A DNA stretch of 34,132 nucleotides from assembly GCA_021799485.1 (NCBI GenBank), contig JAJZAK010000024.1, forward strand, positions 1 to 34,132, read 5' to 3'. Shown here piece after piece: positions 23,894 through 31,847 of the stretch. Every line of letters begins with the position of its first letter. The first letter of the stretch is position 1. The notes under the pieces were generated by a model that was given only the letters and a program-made list of their open reading frames with translations, was not told the origin of the DNA and did not search any database. This DNA is from a bacterium (GTDB lineage: Bacteria; Elusimicrobiota; Elusimicrobia; UBA1565; UBA9628). A program made the position numbers and the translations under genes.

Positions 23894-25399
23894 CTAATGA
23901 ACCATCGAGTAGCCGATCGCCGCGACGGCGTTTGCGATGCCGATCATGGCGCCGACGTAGCCGACGGGGCCGCCGGCCACGGCCATCCATGCCCCGGCGA
24001 TCAAGGAAGCTCCCATGGCCATGACCGCGTAGGCGGTGTTTGGGTTCGTCCCGTTGCTCAGCATCTGCACCCCCAGGGCGATGACCGCGGCTCCGGCGAT
24101 GGACACCAATGTCGCTCCGACGGCAGCCAATTCCGGCCACCCCGTAGCCGTCAAGGCCGCGATCGCGGCGATCGCCATTCCCGCCGCGGCGGCGATCAAG
24201 AGGGCCTTTGTCATCGCGGGAGTGTCTGGATTGGGCGACGGCTGAGGGTTATTCGCCGGCGTGCTTTGGCCGCAGCTTCCAAGGTTCCCCGATGTGCATC
24301 GGCCAAGTCCCGAGCCGCCGCCGGCGAGCGACCCTCCGCCTGAGCCCGCGCCGCCCGCCGGCGAGCCGCCGGGGCCGCCGTTGATGACGGAACTGGCCCC
24401 GTAGCCGTCCCCGGCGCCGGTGATCTGGGCTCCCCCCCCGGCTCCTTGGGCTCCGGTGGGATTGTCGAAAACCTGCTGGCCCATCATGGCGCTCGATTCA
24501 TTGGCCCCCTCCATCACGTGGTTGCCGACCGATCCGGCGGTGCGGAGCTGGCCGAGGGCCATGAGCCCCGTGGCGACTTGGCCGCCGCCGGGAGTGGCGA
24601 TCGAGCCCGGAGCGACGGGCACCGCCTGAGCCAGGCTCGAGTCGTGGCTGGCTGTGGGCTGCGCATGGCCGTCGAAGGCCTGAAGCTGGTTTGAACTGGC
24701 CGGCGGAGCGAACATTCCTCCCGGAGGAGCGCTCATCCCGGGAGCGGCGCCGTTTTCCGGGGCCGCTCCCAGGACGGGAGTGCCGCCCGGCAAGGCCCGG
24801 GGAAGATGGAGGCCCGCGGCCGATAAGCCGGGATTCCCTCCGGAAGGCCGCGTCCCGGCCGAGCTTGGGGCGCCGGAGCCGTTGCCTCCTCCGGGAAGCC
24901 GCGAGGCGTAGGCCAGGGAATTGGGAGCCGCGTCGGGAAGCGATCCGAGGAGACCGGGGGCGGCCATATGGAAAAAGGAGTGGATCTGCCGCGGCGTCGA
25001 CAGGAGCGCCGCCACGGTGCCTCCGACGAAGGCCAAGCCGATGCCTCCCAAAGCGATTTTCCCCATGACCGCCGTGGAGGGGATCCATGCCGACATGCTC
25101 GAGGCGGCGGAGGACACGGCCTGAGCCGCGCCTCGCGCGACGCTCGCCGCCGATCCGGCGCCCACCGAGAAGGCGGACCTGGAAACCGTCGCGGCCGCCT
25201 CGGCGCCCGTGCTCGTCTCCGCGCCTTGAAGCAGCCCCTGCCCCGCGCGGCCGAACCACCACCCCCCGCCCTTGCGCCTCTTTTTCTCCGTTTTCTTTTT
25301 CTTGAAGTCGGGAAGATCGAAGAATGCGGCCTGAACGGGATCGGTTGCCGCGGAAGCCGACTTCTCAGGATTCTTTTTTTTAATGAATTTTAGGCTCAT
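23894..25399 (-). CDS. Unknown glycine-rich membrane protein GR4
   Basis: 501 residues, ATG at 25399. The N-terminus is lysine-rich (KKKKTEKKRRKGGGWW, 33-48). A membrane segment lies at about 113-133, followed by a Gly/Ala/Pro-rich region with GGMFAPP (227-233), SLAQAVPVAPGSI (255-267), ALGQLR (281-286), FDNP (311-314), SSVINGGPG (336-344), Cys-X7-Cys (C368, C376) and PANNP (381-385). The C-terminal domain has about four hydrophobic segments (397-418, 423-447, 454-475, 477-500). The ordered match to GR5 shows the two arose by tandem duplication. No known family recognised; the layout (single N-terminal segment, flexible external region, small polytopic domain) vaguely recalls VirB6/TrbL-type secretion proteins, but I see no sequence match. 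Confidence 0.8.
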   Translation of the reverse strand: MSLKFIKKKNPEKSASAATDPVQAAFFDLPDFKKKKTEKKRRKGGGWWFGRAGQGLLQGAETSTGAEAAATVSRSAFSVGAGSAASVARGAAQAVSSAASSMSAWIPSTAVMGKIALGGIGLAFVGGTVAALLSTPRQIHSFFHMAAPGLLGSLPDAAPNSLAYASRLPGGGNGSGAPSSAGTRPSGGNPGLSAAGLHLPRALPGGTPVLGAAPENGAAPGMSAPPGGMFAPPASSNQLQAFDGHAQPTASHDSSLAQAVPVAPGSIATPGGGQVATGLMALGQLRTAGSVGNHVMEGANESSAMMGQQVFDNPTGAQGAGGGAQITGAGDGYGASSVINGGPGGSPAGGAGSGGGSLAGGGSGLGRCTSGNLGSCGQSTPANNPQPSPNPDTPAMTKALLIAAAAGMAIAAIAALTATGWPELAAVGATLVSIAGAAVIALGVQMLSNGTNPNTAYAVMAMGASLIAGAWMAVAGGPVGYVGAMIGIANAVAAIGYSMVH

Positions 25400-25429
25400 A
25401 TCACTTCATTGACTCGGATCACCGCCGGA

Positions 25430-26905
25430 TCAGCCGAACAAGAGCTTCATGCCAGCAGTGATGTTGGACTGAGTGGCCGCGTCATAGGTATATAATTGAT
25501 TCATCTGGGTCACTATTTTGGCCGAAGCCGCCGCGCGCGCCGCCTGCGTCGCCATCGCGGAGACGACAGCCATCGCCGCCGTGATGCCTCCCGTCACCGT
25601 AAACATGAGTCCGGTCCAAAAATTACCCGTCGCCATCAGATAGCCGCCGATACCCGCGACTGACGCGCCCATGACGGCCGCCGCAATTTGCATGCCCAAC
25701 TTCACTGCCGGCACCTTCACAAACGAGGCAATCGCCAAGAGAACGGCAGAGGCAAACATGAGAGCAGTAGCGACCTCCTCCAAGATCCTCGTCGTCTTGC
25801 TGGTGCCGCTGCCTGGATTGCTGGCCGGGGGAAGCGTCGGAGTTGAAGACAAGCCGCCGCCTCCTCCGCCGCCGCTCCAAGGCGTGCCGGGCGCTCCGCC
25901 GCCGCTTGACCACGTCGTCCCCGTCGGCTGCGCTCCGGGATTGGAATTGCCGTCGCCGGCGCCGCCCAAGGCGACGCCCCCGGCGACGGTGCTTGGATGC
26001 GAGGCGGGGTTATCGAAGGCCGCGCTCGCGTTTCCCGCGGCGGCCTCCTGGGTTCCTGATTTCGTGGCCGCCCCCGAATAGGTGTTGGCGCCTCCCAACT
26101 GCCCGAGAGCGTCCCGGCCCATGGCGCCGCCCACGGGGCCGATCCCCTGCTGCTGCGGGGCCACGCCGCCGACAAGAGCCGCCAGCGCATGGGCAGCCTG
26201 GCCGTTGGGGGCAACGCCTGCCGAGCCGTGTTGTTGGGAGCTCAACCCGGCGGCATTGGCGTTCGAGACCGCCGATTGCCCGCCTGGAAGCCGGCCCAAA
26301 TGGGGGATGGCGGCGCCGTAGACCGTTCCTCCTGAAGACGAGGATCCGGCGTCGGGAGAGGCGGCGGCGGGCGCCACGCGCCTTGCGGCGGCCGACGCGG
26401 CGGCATCCTGAGAGGGTACGCTCGCGTCGGGCGGCACCGCGGGGCTGCTGGCTAGACCCAAGGACTTGATCGCCTGGTTCGTGGTGGGGAGTTGGGACAA
26501 GTCGCCTTGATAAGAAGTGGGCTTCATGAAAAGCGCCGTCCCAGGAGCCCCGGAGAGTCCGCCGGCCGGGGTGGGAGGAGCGATCATCCTTCCGACCCCA
26601 TAGGCCGCCGCGCTGACCGCGGCCGCCAACATGGGGATGGCGAGAGCCCCGCCCCAAACCCCGGTCGCAAGCCCCGTCCCGCCATACTTGGCGCCAATCC
26701 CGAAAAGGCTCTCGACCGCCTGAAGGCTTCCAGAACCGCCCGAAGCGGATGCGGCGGCATCCGGGGCCGACGCGGCCCTGACGCCGCCGATGATTCTCGA
26801 GAACCAGCCGCCGCCGGCCCTTTTTTTCTTGCGGCGGTTCTGGCCGGCGCCGCTACGCGACCATTGATCCTTCAGTTTATACGAAGGAACCTCTTCCAAT
26901 TCCAT
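25430..26905 (-). CDS. Unknown glycine-rich membrane protein GR3
   Basis: 491 residues, ATG at 26905 with GGAGA five to six nt upstream. A basic N-terminus (RRKKKRAGGGWF, 24-35) resembles that of GR4. A membrane segment lies at about 85-108, then a Gly/Ser/Gln-rich region with RLPGG (205-209), DALGQL (265-270), FDNP (297-300, 31 residues after the ALGQL start), GGAGDGN (314-320) and PPASNP (359-364). The C-terminal part has three hydrophobic segments (375-396, 402-426, 430-451) and a short amphipathic tail. Unlike GR4 and GR5 it lacks cysteines. The function is unknown. It is the third paralog of the family and sits 30 nt upstream of GR4. Confidence 0.8.
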   Translation of the reverse strand: MELEEVPSYKLKDQWSRSGAGQNRRKKKRAGGGWFSRIIGGVRAASAPDAAASASGGSGSLQAVESLFGIGAKYGGTGLATGVWGGALAIPMLAAAVSAAAYGVGRMIAPPTPAGGLSGAPGTALFMKPTSYQGDLSQLPTTNQAIKSLGLASSPAVPPDASVPSQDAAASAAARRVAPAAASPDAGSSSSGGTVYGAAIPHLGRLPGGQSAVSNANAAGLSSQQHGSAGVAPNGQAAHALAALVGGVAPQQQGIGPVGGAMGRDALGQLGGANTYSGAATKSGTQEAAAGNASAAFDNPASHPSTVAGGVALGGAGDGNSNPGAQPTGTTWSSGGGAPGTPWSGGGGGGGLSSTPTLPPASNPGSGTSKTTRILEEVATALMFASAVLLAIASFVKVPAVKLGMQIAAAVMGASVAGIGGYLMATGNFWTGLMFTVTGGITAAMAVVSAMATQAARAAASAKIVTQMNQLYTYDAATQSNITAGMKLLFG

Positions 26906-26932
26906 GTTTTTCTCCGGAACTCAAAAGCCTCA

Positions 26933-28504
26933 TCACATCATCCCCGGCATGCCCCCGCCGCCCATCAAACTGCTGAACGGGCTCGGATTGCCGCCGATCG
27001 ACGACTGCGGGAAGAGATCCGGGCAGTTACCCTGAGCGGGGCACGCGGACTGCGTCGGCAAAAACATCGCCGCCACCGCGGCGGCGGCCCCGGCGATCAG
27101 CGCCGCCGTCGTGGAGGAAGCTCCGCCTTTGGCCCAATTCTTTGTCAATTGAGCCGGGTCCTTGCCCTTAATGGAACCCATCGCCCTCAAGGCTGACGCG
27201 GCGATCACGATGCCGCTAAATAGGAACAATCCGCCCTGGAGCGGCTGGGTATATTGTCCTCCGGATTGCAAGCCAAAGAGGATGTCGCTGCCGAGAGCCG
27301 TGACGAGGCCTCCAAGAACAGCGGCCGCGATCAGCATCATGCGCGCCGTGGCGGCCGTCGCCGGAGTTGGGGCCTTCATCATCTTCCGGGCCAAAAATAT
27401 CAGAGCTAAGGCGCCGACGATCATGCCCGTCGCCGCCAAGATGGCCATCTGATACGGGCTTGCGGCGGTGGGGTTATTCGCGGGCGGCACGACGGCCTCC
27501 CCGCCCCGCCAGGGATTCGTGTTGGAGAAGCTGGGATTCGAGGCGCCCCCGCCCGAAGCGGCCCCGGCGCTCGGGCCGCCGCCGCCTGAGCCGCCGCCCG
27601 TCAGCTGGGTTCCGGCGCCGCCGCCTCCGCCGCCGTCATAGGTCGCGCCGGCCCCTTGGGAGGAAGTCCCGCCCTGGTTCTCGCTCAACTCGTGCATCCC
27701 CTGCTGGTAGGCGAGAGCGCCGCCATTGCCGCCGCCCACGCCGCCGCCAAAGGCCCGCATGCCGCCCGCGCCCGCGGCGCCGGCAGGACTCATGGCGCCG
27801 GCTTGGTTGCCAAGCACCGCCTGGGCGCCGACGCCGGCTCCTTGGCCGGAGGCGGCGGGCGCTGGGGCCGCCACGCCTCCAGGCGACGACCACGACTGCG
27901 CCGCTCCCGCGCCCCCCGCGGGCTTCGCGCCGCCGCCGGACAGAGAGGGGATGAAGCTCGCGTTGGCGGACGCCGCGTCGGCCAAGGAGCCCGCCGAGGC
28001 GGCGCTTGCCTGAACCCCCGCAGGCAGATAACCCGCCGGGAGCGCGGCAGGCTTGGCCGCCGCCGCGACGGCGTTGGCTTGCCGGAATTCGGAGAGCGAG
28101 CCTTGATTTCCTCCCGAGGCCGCGGCTCCGCCGCCTCCCGCCGCAGTCGTCTGAGCGGACGGGCTCTGGGTCCTCTGGGGAAAAAGAGAGGAGTAGCCGT
28201 TGACGGTCCCCAGGGATTGCGGCCCGAACATCTTATAGGTAGCGACGCCGACGCCTCCGGCGACGGCGGTCCCAGCCGCGATCAAGCCGACGAGACCCGC
28301 CTTGGTCGCGAGAAGCCCGCCGCCGATCCCCGCGCCGAGGCCCCCGCCGCCGCCCAGGGCGCCTCCGCCCGCGACGGAGCCGGCCGCCGCCGCGCCGCTC
28401 CCGCCGCCCCCCAGCCCCAAGGACGACAGCAGGCTCGACCAAAAACCCTTGCCGGACTCGGAAGGCTCGCCGTCAGAATTCGGGTCTACCGGTTCTTCAG
28501 CCAT
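26933..28504 (-). CDS. Unknown glycine-rich membrane protein GR2
   Basis: 523 residues, ATG at 28504 with GAGGAG upstream. A short acidic N-terminus is followed by a very Gly-rich stretch (31-63) and a membrane segment (about 68-90, AGLVGLIAAGTAVAGGVGVA). The central region is Gly/Ala/Ser-rich with a degenerate motif: ALAYQQ (263-268), then TYDGGGG (288-294). PPANNP (340-345) precedes a C-terminal hydrophobic domain of about four segments (351-372, 386-410, 424-440, 464-482), as in GR3, GR4 and GR5. A Cys-X5-Cys (C488, C494) and a Met/Gly-rich end (MGGGGMPGMM) follow. The function is unknown; membership of the family rests on layout and position more than on sequence. Confidence 0.77.
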   Translation of the reverse strand: MAEEPVDPNSDGEPSESGKGFWSSLLSSLGLGGGGSGAAAAGSVAGGGALGGGGGLGAGIGGGLLATKAGLVGLIAAGTAVAGGVGVATYKMFGPQSLGTVNGYSSLFPQRTQSPSAQTTAAGGGGAAASGGNQGSLSEFRQANAVAAAAKPAALPAGYLPAGVQASAASAGSLADAASANASFIPSLSGGGAKPAGGAGAAQSWSSPGGVAAPAPAASGQGAGVGAQAVLGNQAGAMSPAGAAGAGGMRAFGGGVGGGNGGALAYQQGMHELSENQGGTSSQGAGATYDGGGGGGAGTQLTGGGSGGGGPSAGAASGGGASNPSFSNTNPWRGGEAVVPPANNPTAASPYQMAILAATGMIVGALALIFLARKMMKAPTPATAATARMMLIAAAVLGGLVTALGSDILFGLQSGGQYTQPLQGGLFLFSGIVIAASALRAMGSIKGKDPAQLTKNWAKGGASSTTAALIAGAAAAVAAMFLPTQSACPAQGNCPDLFPQSSIGGNPSPFSSLMGGGGMPGMM

Positions 28505-28550
28505 TGACTTTCTCCTCTTCTCTCAGCCAAATCGCCTTGGACTTCCTACA

Positions 28551-29597
28551 TCATTCCATACCGTAGCCGCCGCCATAGCCGCTGGAACCCTGCATCATCG
28601 AGCCCATCATCATGGGCATCATCTGCATGGCCATCATGGGCATCATCATCGACGCCGACCCGCCGGTCGCGGCCATCATAAGCCCCATCGCCCCCACCAT
28701 CATGAGCATCATGAGCATCTCCTGCTGCTTGCTGGGGCCGGCGGAGGAAGGAACGGGCGGCATCGGCCCGCCGTTCATCTTCGCCGACTCCGGGGCGGGA
28801 GCGGCCAAGCCCATGAGTCCCTGGGTGCCGAAGCCCATCCCGCCGCCGGCCGACGGGATCGCGACGCCGCCGGTCCCATTGCCGTCAAAGCCCGCGCCGC
28901 TGACGGCTTTCTGCGCGGCGCTCGCCGACATGCCGTTGGAAACCGCGCCGCTGCCGGCGGCGGCCTGCAGCTGCGAGAGCGCGCCGCCGCTCTTGGGAGA
29001 AAGAGCCGCCATATCCTGTCCCATGCCCTGCGCCGCCGATACCTCGGGCTGGGCATTGACCGTGCCGAAGGCCCCGAGGCCCGAGCCGCCCGTAAAAGAG
29101 CCGGCGGAAGAGCCCCCGGAACCCATGCCCCCCGCGATCGGGGCGAAGGTGGCGGAAGGAATCGAGTAGGACGCCGCGGGACCGGGCGCCTCCGCGGGCG
29201 TCCTGGCGCCGCCGGGACGCCGGCTGATAGCGCCCAAGGCGTCGGCTAGGTTCCGCGGCGCGGCCGACGCGGAGGCGTTTCCGGCGCCGAGAGGCTGATA
29301 AAGCATGGAGCCCGGATCGGTCATGCCGCCGCCCGAGCCGGCGCCGGCCGCGCCTTTCCCAAGCGCGTTTCCGGGGGCTGACGCGCCCACGGCGGAGGCG
29401 TCGAGGACATCCAGGCTCTGGTCGAGGGGCTTCAGGGCTCCCGCGTTGAGAAAGAATTGGTTGGAACCGAGAGCCGAGCCTCCGCCGCCCAACGCCGGGA
29501 AAAAGGTCCAAGCGCCCATCAATAGGAAAACAAGCAACACCACCCACCAATATTTTTTGAAGGGATCCGAACCTTTTCTCGTGATGGTGAGCGCCAT
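28551..29597 (-). CDS. Unknown membrane protein GR1 with methionine-rich C-terminus
   Basis: 348 residues, ATG at 29597, first gene after its own predicted promoter. One membrane segment lies at about 17-33 (WWVVLLVFLLMGAWTFF). Then comes a Gly/Ala/Ser-rich region with ALGSN (42-46), PLDQSLDVLD (57-66), ALSQL (206-210) and FDGN (237-240), spaced by 31 as ALGQL-FDNP in GR3 and GR5. Residues 294-335 hold 21 methionines out of 42 (MLMMLMM, SMMMPMM), followed by a Gly/Tyr-rich end. The Met stretch could be a pair of membrane helices, a metal-binding (copper) site or an oxidation buffer; the sequence does not decide. ALGSN...PLD and a Met-rich segment also occur in GR7, so GR1 and GR7 may be counterparts in the two blocks. 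Confidence 0.8.
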   Translation of the reverse strand: MALTITRKGSDPFKKYWWVVLLVFLLMGAWTFFPALGGGGSALGSNQFFLNAGALKPLDQSLDVLDASAVGASAPGNALGKGAAGAGSGGGMTDPGSMLYQPLGAGNASASAAPRNLADALGAISRRPGGARTPAEAPGPAASYSIPSATFAPIAGGMGSGGSSAGSFTGGSGLGAFGTVNAQPEVSAAQGMGQDMAALSPKSGGALSQLQAAAGSGAVSNGMSASAAQKAVSGAGFDGNGTGGVAIPSAGGGMGFGTQGLMGLAAPAPESAKMNGGPMPPVPSSAGPSKQQEMLMMLMMVGAMGLMMAATGGSASMMMPMMAMQMMPMMMGSMMQGSSGYGGGYGME

Positions 29598-29613
29598 AAG
29601 TTCTCAGAAAGTG

Positions 29614-29642
29614 AGTTTAATGCGCCCCCCCTCCTTTGTCAA
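29614..29642 (-). promoter_or_regulatory. Internal promoter ahead of GR1-GR5
   Basis: Minus-strand TTGACA (29642-29637), 17-nt spacer, TAAACT (29619-29614). The spacer contains seven consecutive G (29631-29625). The ATG of GR1 follows the -10 by 16 nt. It lies in the 61-nt gap between the FtsH-like gene and GR1, so the five GR genes can be expressed apart from tadG-tadE-ftsH. Confidence 0.75.
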
Positions 29643-29658
29643 GCGAAAGCGGCAAGGC

Positions 29659-31362
29659 TTACCCAGTTTTTACCGGGGCGCCGCCATGTCCATCCAGCGT
29701 CGGAGGCGGCAAGGGGGCCGGCAAGGGCGCGAGCGGGACGGGCAACGGCTTGGGCGGCTTGCCGTATTCGGTGAAAATCGCGGCAATCTCGTCATAATCG
29801 AGTTCTTCGCGACGCACCAGTTCATCCGCGAAGCGTTCCAGGATGGGGAAATGTTCCTTTAAGAGGTCCTCCACTTCCTTTAGAGAGTCCCGCAATATAA
29901 CCTGGGTCGCGGCATTGAGGCGCTCTTTCAAGCTTTCCGAAAGCTGCTCTTTCGGAATCAGCGTAAAATCCCCCACCAAGCCGTCCGTTCCCATTCCATA
30001 CTGCCACACCATTTTATGCGCGATCTCGACGGCGCGGCCAAAATCGGCCGAAACGCCGTCCGTTGTCACGCCAAACTTGAGCTTCTCCGCGGCGTAGCCT
30101 CCCAAGGCGACGTTGATATGGGCGCGAAGGGTCTTGGTATCCGAGGAGAAAAGCTCCTCGCGGGGAATCGAATGGACGACGCCCAACGTCCCGCCGCGCT
30201 CGACAATCGAGGCCTTGAAGACATCGTTTGTCGGGTGCGTCAAATATAGGACGATGAGATGCCCCGCCTCGTGATAGGCGGTCATCCGCTTTTCGCCGGG
30301 GGTCATGTTGAGGCGATGGGCGAGCCCCAGCTCGATGCGCTCGATGGCGGAGGAGAGATCCTTGTAGCCGACGGACTCGCGCCGGTCGCGGGTCGCGATC
30401 AGGGCCGCCTCCTTGAGGATATTCTCGATCTCGGCCGGGGTTTTATAGACCGCCTTGCGCGCCAAGCGCCCGAGATCGACGCCCGGCTCGACCTTGATCT
30501 TCCTCGAGTAATACTCGAAAATTTCCTGGCGCTCGGCAAGGTTGGGCCGCCCGATCGTGATCGTCCGATCGAAGCGCCCGGGCCGCAGAAGCGCCGGATC
30601 CAGGACTTCCCGCTGGGCGTTCATCGCGCCGATGACGACCACCGGGGCATCGATGTCGGTGAGCCCGTCCATTTCGACGAGGAGCTGGTTCAAGGTGCTG
30701 TTCGATTCCGAGGAACCCCCGAAAGCGTCGAAGAAGACGCGCGACTTTCCCACGACCTCGAGTTCGTCGATGAAGATGATCGCGGCGCCGTAGGCCTGGG
30801 CGTACTGCCGCGCCTGCTTGAAGAGCTTGCGCACGCGCGAGGCCCCGACTCCCACGAAGATCTCGACGAACTCGGAGCCCGCCGCGGAGAGAAACGGCAC
30901 CCCGGCCTCGGTCGCGATCGCCTTGGCGAGCATGGTCTTGCCGCAGCCCGGCGGGCCGATCATGAGGAGGCCGTGGATGATCTTGCCGCCGACTTTCTTG
31001 AGCGCGGCGCGATCCTTGATGAGCTCGACGACCTCCAGCGCCTCGCGCTTGGCTTCCGTGAGCCCGATGACGTCGGGAAAGCGCACGTGAACGGATTGGG
31101 CGTCGACGCGCGCCTTGCGAAAGCGCGTGAACCCCCCTCCGTATTGGATGAGATAGAGGAAGGCGACGAAGATGAGGGTCCCGATGACGGTCATGGGGAG
31201 TCCCGCCATGTTGATGCCGACGATATAGCGCCTCAACGCCGGCTCCATCCCCGCCAAGTACCAAATGGGGAGAGCGATCGTGATTCCGAGGCCCGCGACG
31301 ATCGCGACGGCGAGCCACCAGCGCTGCAGGAAAAGCCGGATGCGGCTCCACAGTTTTTTCAT
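29659..31362 (-). CDS. FtsH-like membrane AAA+ zinc protease
   Basis: 567 residues. Two membrane segments (about 15-37 and 55-73) are separated by only about 18 residues, so the usual FtsH periplasmic domain of about 70 residues is missing. The AAA+ module has Walker A GPPGCGKT (136-143), pore motif FVG (169-171), Walker B IIFIDE (195-200) and arginine fingers RPGR (260-263). The M41 protease domain has HEAGH (364-368) and the downstream acidic ligand region VSADFGRA (Asp440), so it should be active. The tail (536-556) is Pro-rich. FtsH degrades membrane proteins. Encoded between tadE and the GR genes, this paralog probably processes or quality-controls that membrane system and is unlikely to be the housekeeping FtsH, which normally has the periplasmic domain; this is inference. 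Confidence 0.93.
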   Translation of the reverse strand: MKKLWSRIRLFLQRWWLAVAIVAGLGITIALPIWYLAGMEPALRRYIVGINMAGLPMTVIGTLIFVAFLYLIQYGGGFTRFRKARVDAQSVHVRFPDVIGLTEAKREALEVVELIKDRAALKKVGGKIIHGLLMIGPPGCGKTMLAKAIATEAGVPFLSAAGSEFVEIFVGVGASRVRKLFKQARQYAQAYGAAIIFIDELEVVGKSRVFFDAFGGSSESNSTLNQLLVEMDGLTDIDAPVVVIGAMNAQREVLDPALLRPGRFDRTITIGRPNLAERQEIFEYYSRKIKVEPGVDLGRLARKAVYKTPAEIENILKEAALIATRDRRESVGYKDLSSAIERIELGLAHRLNMTPGEKRMTAYHEAGHLIVLYLTHPTNDVFKASIVERGGTLGVVHSIPREELFSSDTKTLRAHINVALGGYAAEKLKFGVTTDGVSADFGRAVEIAHKMVWQYGMGTDGLVGDFTLIPKEQLSESLKERLNAATQVILRDSLKEVEDLLKEHFPILERFADELVRREELDYDEIAAIFTEYGKPPKPLPVPLAPLPAPLPPPTLDGHGGAPVKTG

Positions 31363-31367
31363 TGTGA

Positions 31368-31847
31368 TCAGCCCTCGCCGCCCGGCAGCCTGAACAAGAT
31401 GGGCCTGTCGCGGTTCGGCACGTATTTGGTGACCGTCATGGTCGTGTTGAGCGTTTTGACCTTGAAAAAAAGGAGCGTCTCGGAGATGGGCACCGTGAGG
31501 GTCACCACGTTCCAGACTTCGGTCGGCTGCACGGTCACCGTCGGCCCGGGATTGGCGAGGGCGAAAAGATTCTGGAGTTCGGGGTTTCCCCAGCCGAGAT
31601 AGCCCTGAACCTTGTTTTGGATGTCGGTCAGAAGGGGGCCCATGTCGAAACTGGCTTGGTATTGCATATTGCGGTGCGACTCGAGCTGCCAGCGGCGCGC
31701 GGCGTAATAAGAAGCGATTTCCATGCGCTGGACGAGGATGAGAAGCCCAAAAATTTTAACAAAAGCGAACATAAAAAATATGAAAAGCGGGATGAGAAGA
31801 ACGACCTCGGTCGTCGCCTGGCCGCTCCGGCCGCCGCGGCCAGCCAT
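31368..31847 (-). CDS. TadE-like pseudopilin
   Basis: 159 residues from ATG at 31847, which shares one base with the tadG-like stop (TGATG), the expected coupling; an upstream in-frame ATG would overlap further and adds nothing recognisable. The N-terminus RGGRSGQATTEVVLLIPLF matches TadE: short basic leader, Gly, a Glu five residues on and a hydrophobic helix (about 15-38). TadE-like minor pseudopilins are cleaved by a TadV/CpaA-type prepilin peptidase and assemble with Flp pili. The C-terminal 100 residues are a small soluble domain. No Tad ATPase, secretin or Flp gene is in the window. Confidence 0.82.
   Translation of the reverse strand: MAGRGGRSGQATTEVVLLIPLFIFFMFAFVKIFGLLILVQRMEIASYYAARRWQLESHRNMQYQASFDMGPLLTDIQNKVQGYLGWGNPELQNLFALANPGPTVTVQPTEVWNVVTLTVPISETLLFFKVKTLNTTMTVTKYVPNRDRPILFRLPGGEG

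Noticed and set aside
22261-29597. GR2-GR5 as VirB6/TrbL-type conjugation proteins
   Set aside because: The layout is vaguely similar, but there is no VirB4/VirD4-type ATPase, relaxase or recognisable motif in the window.
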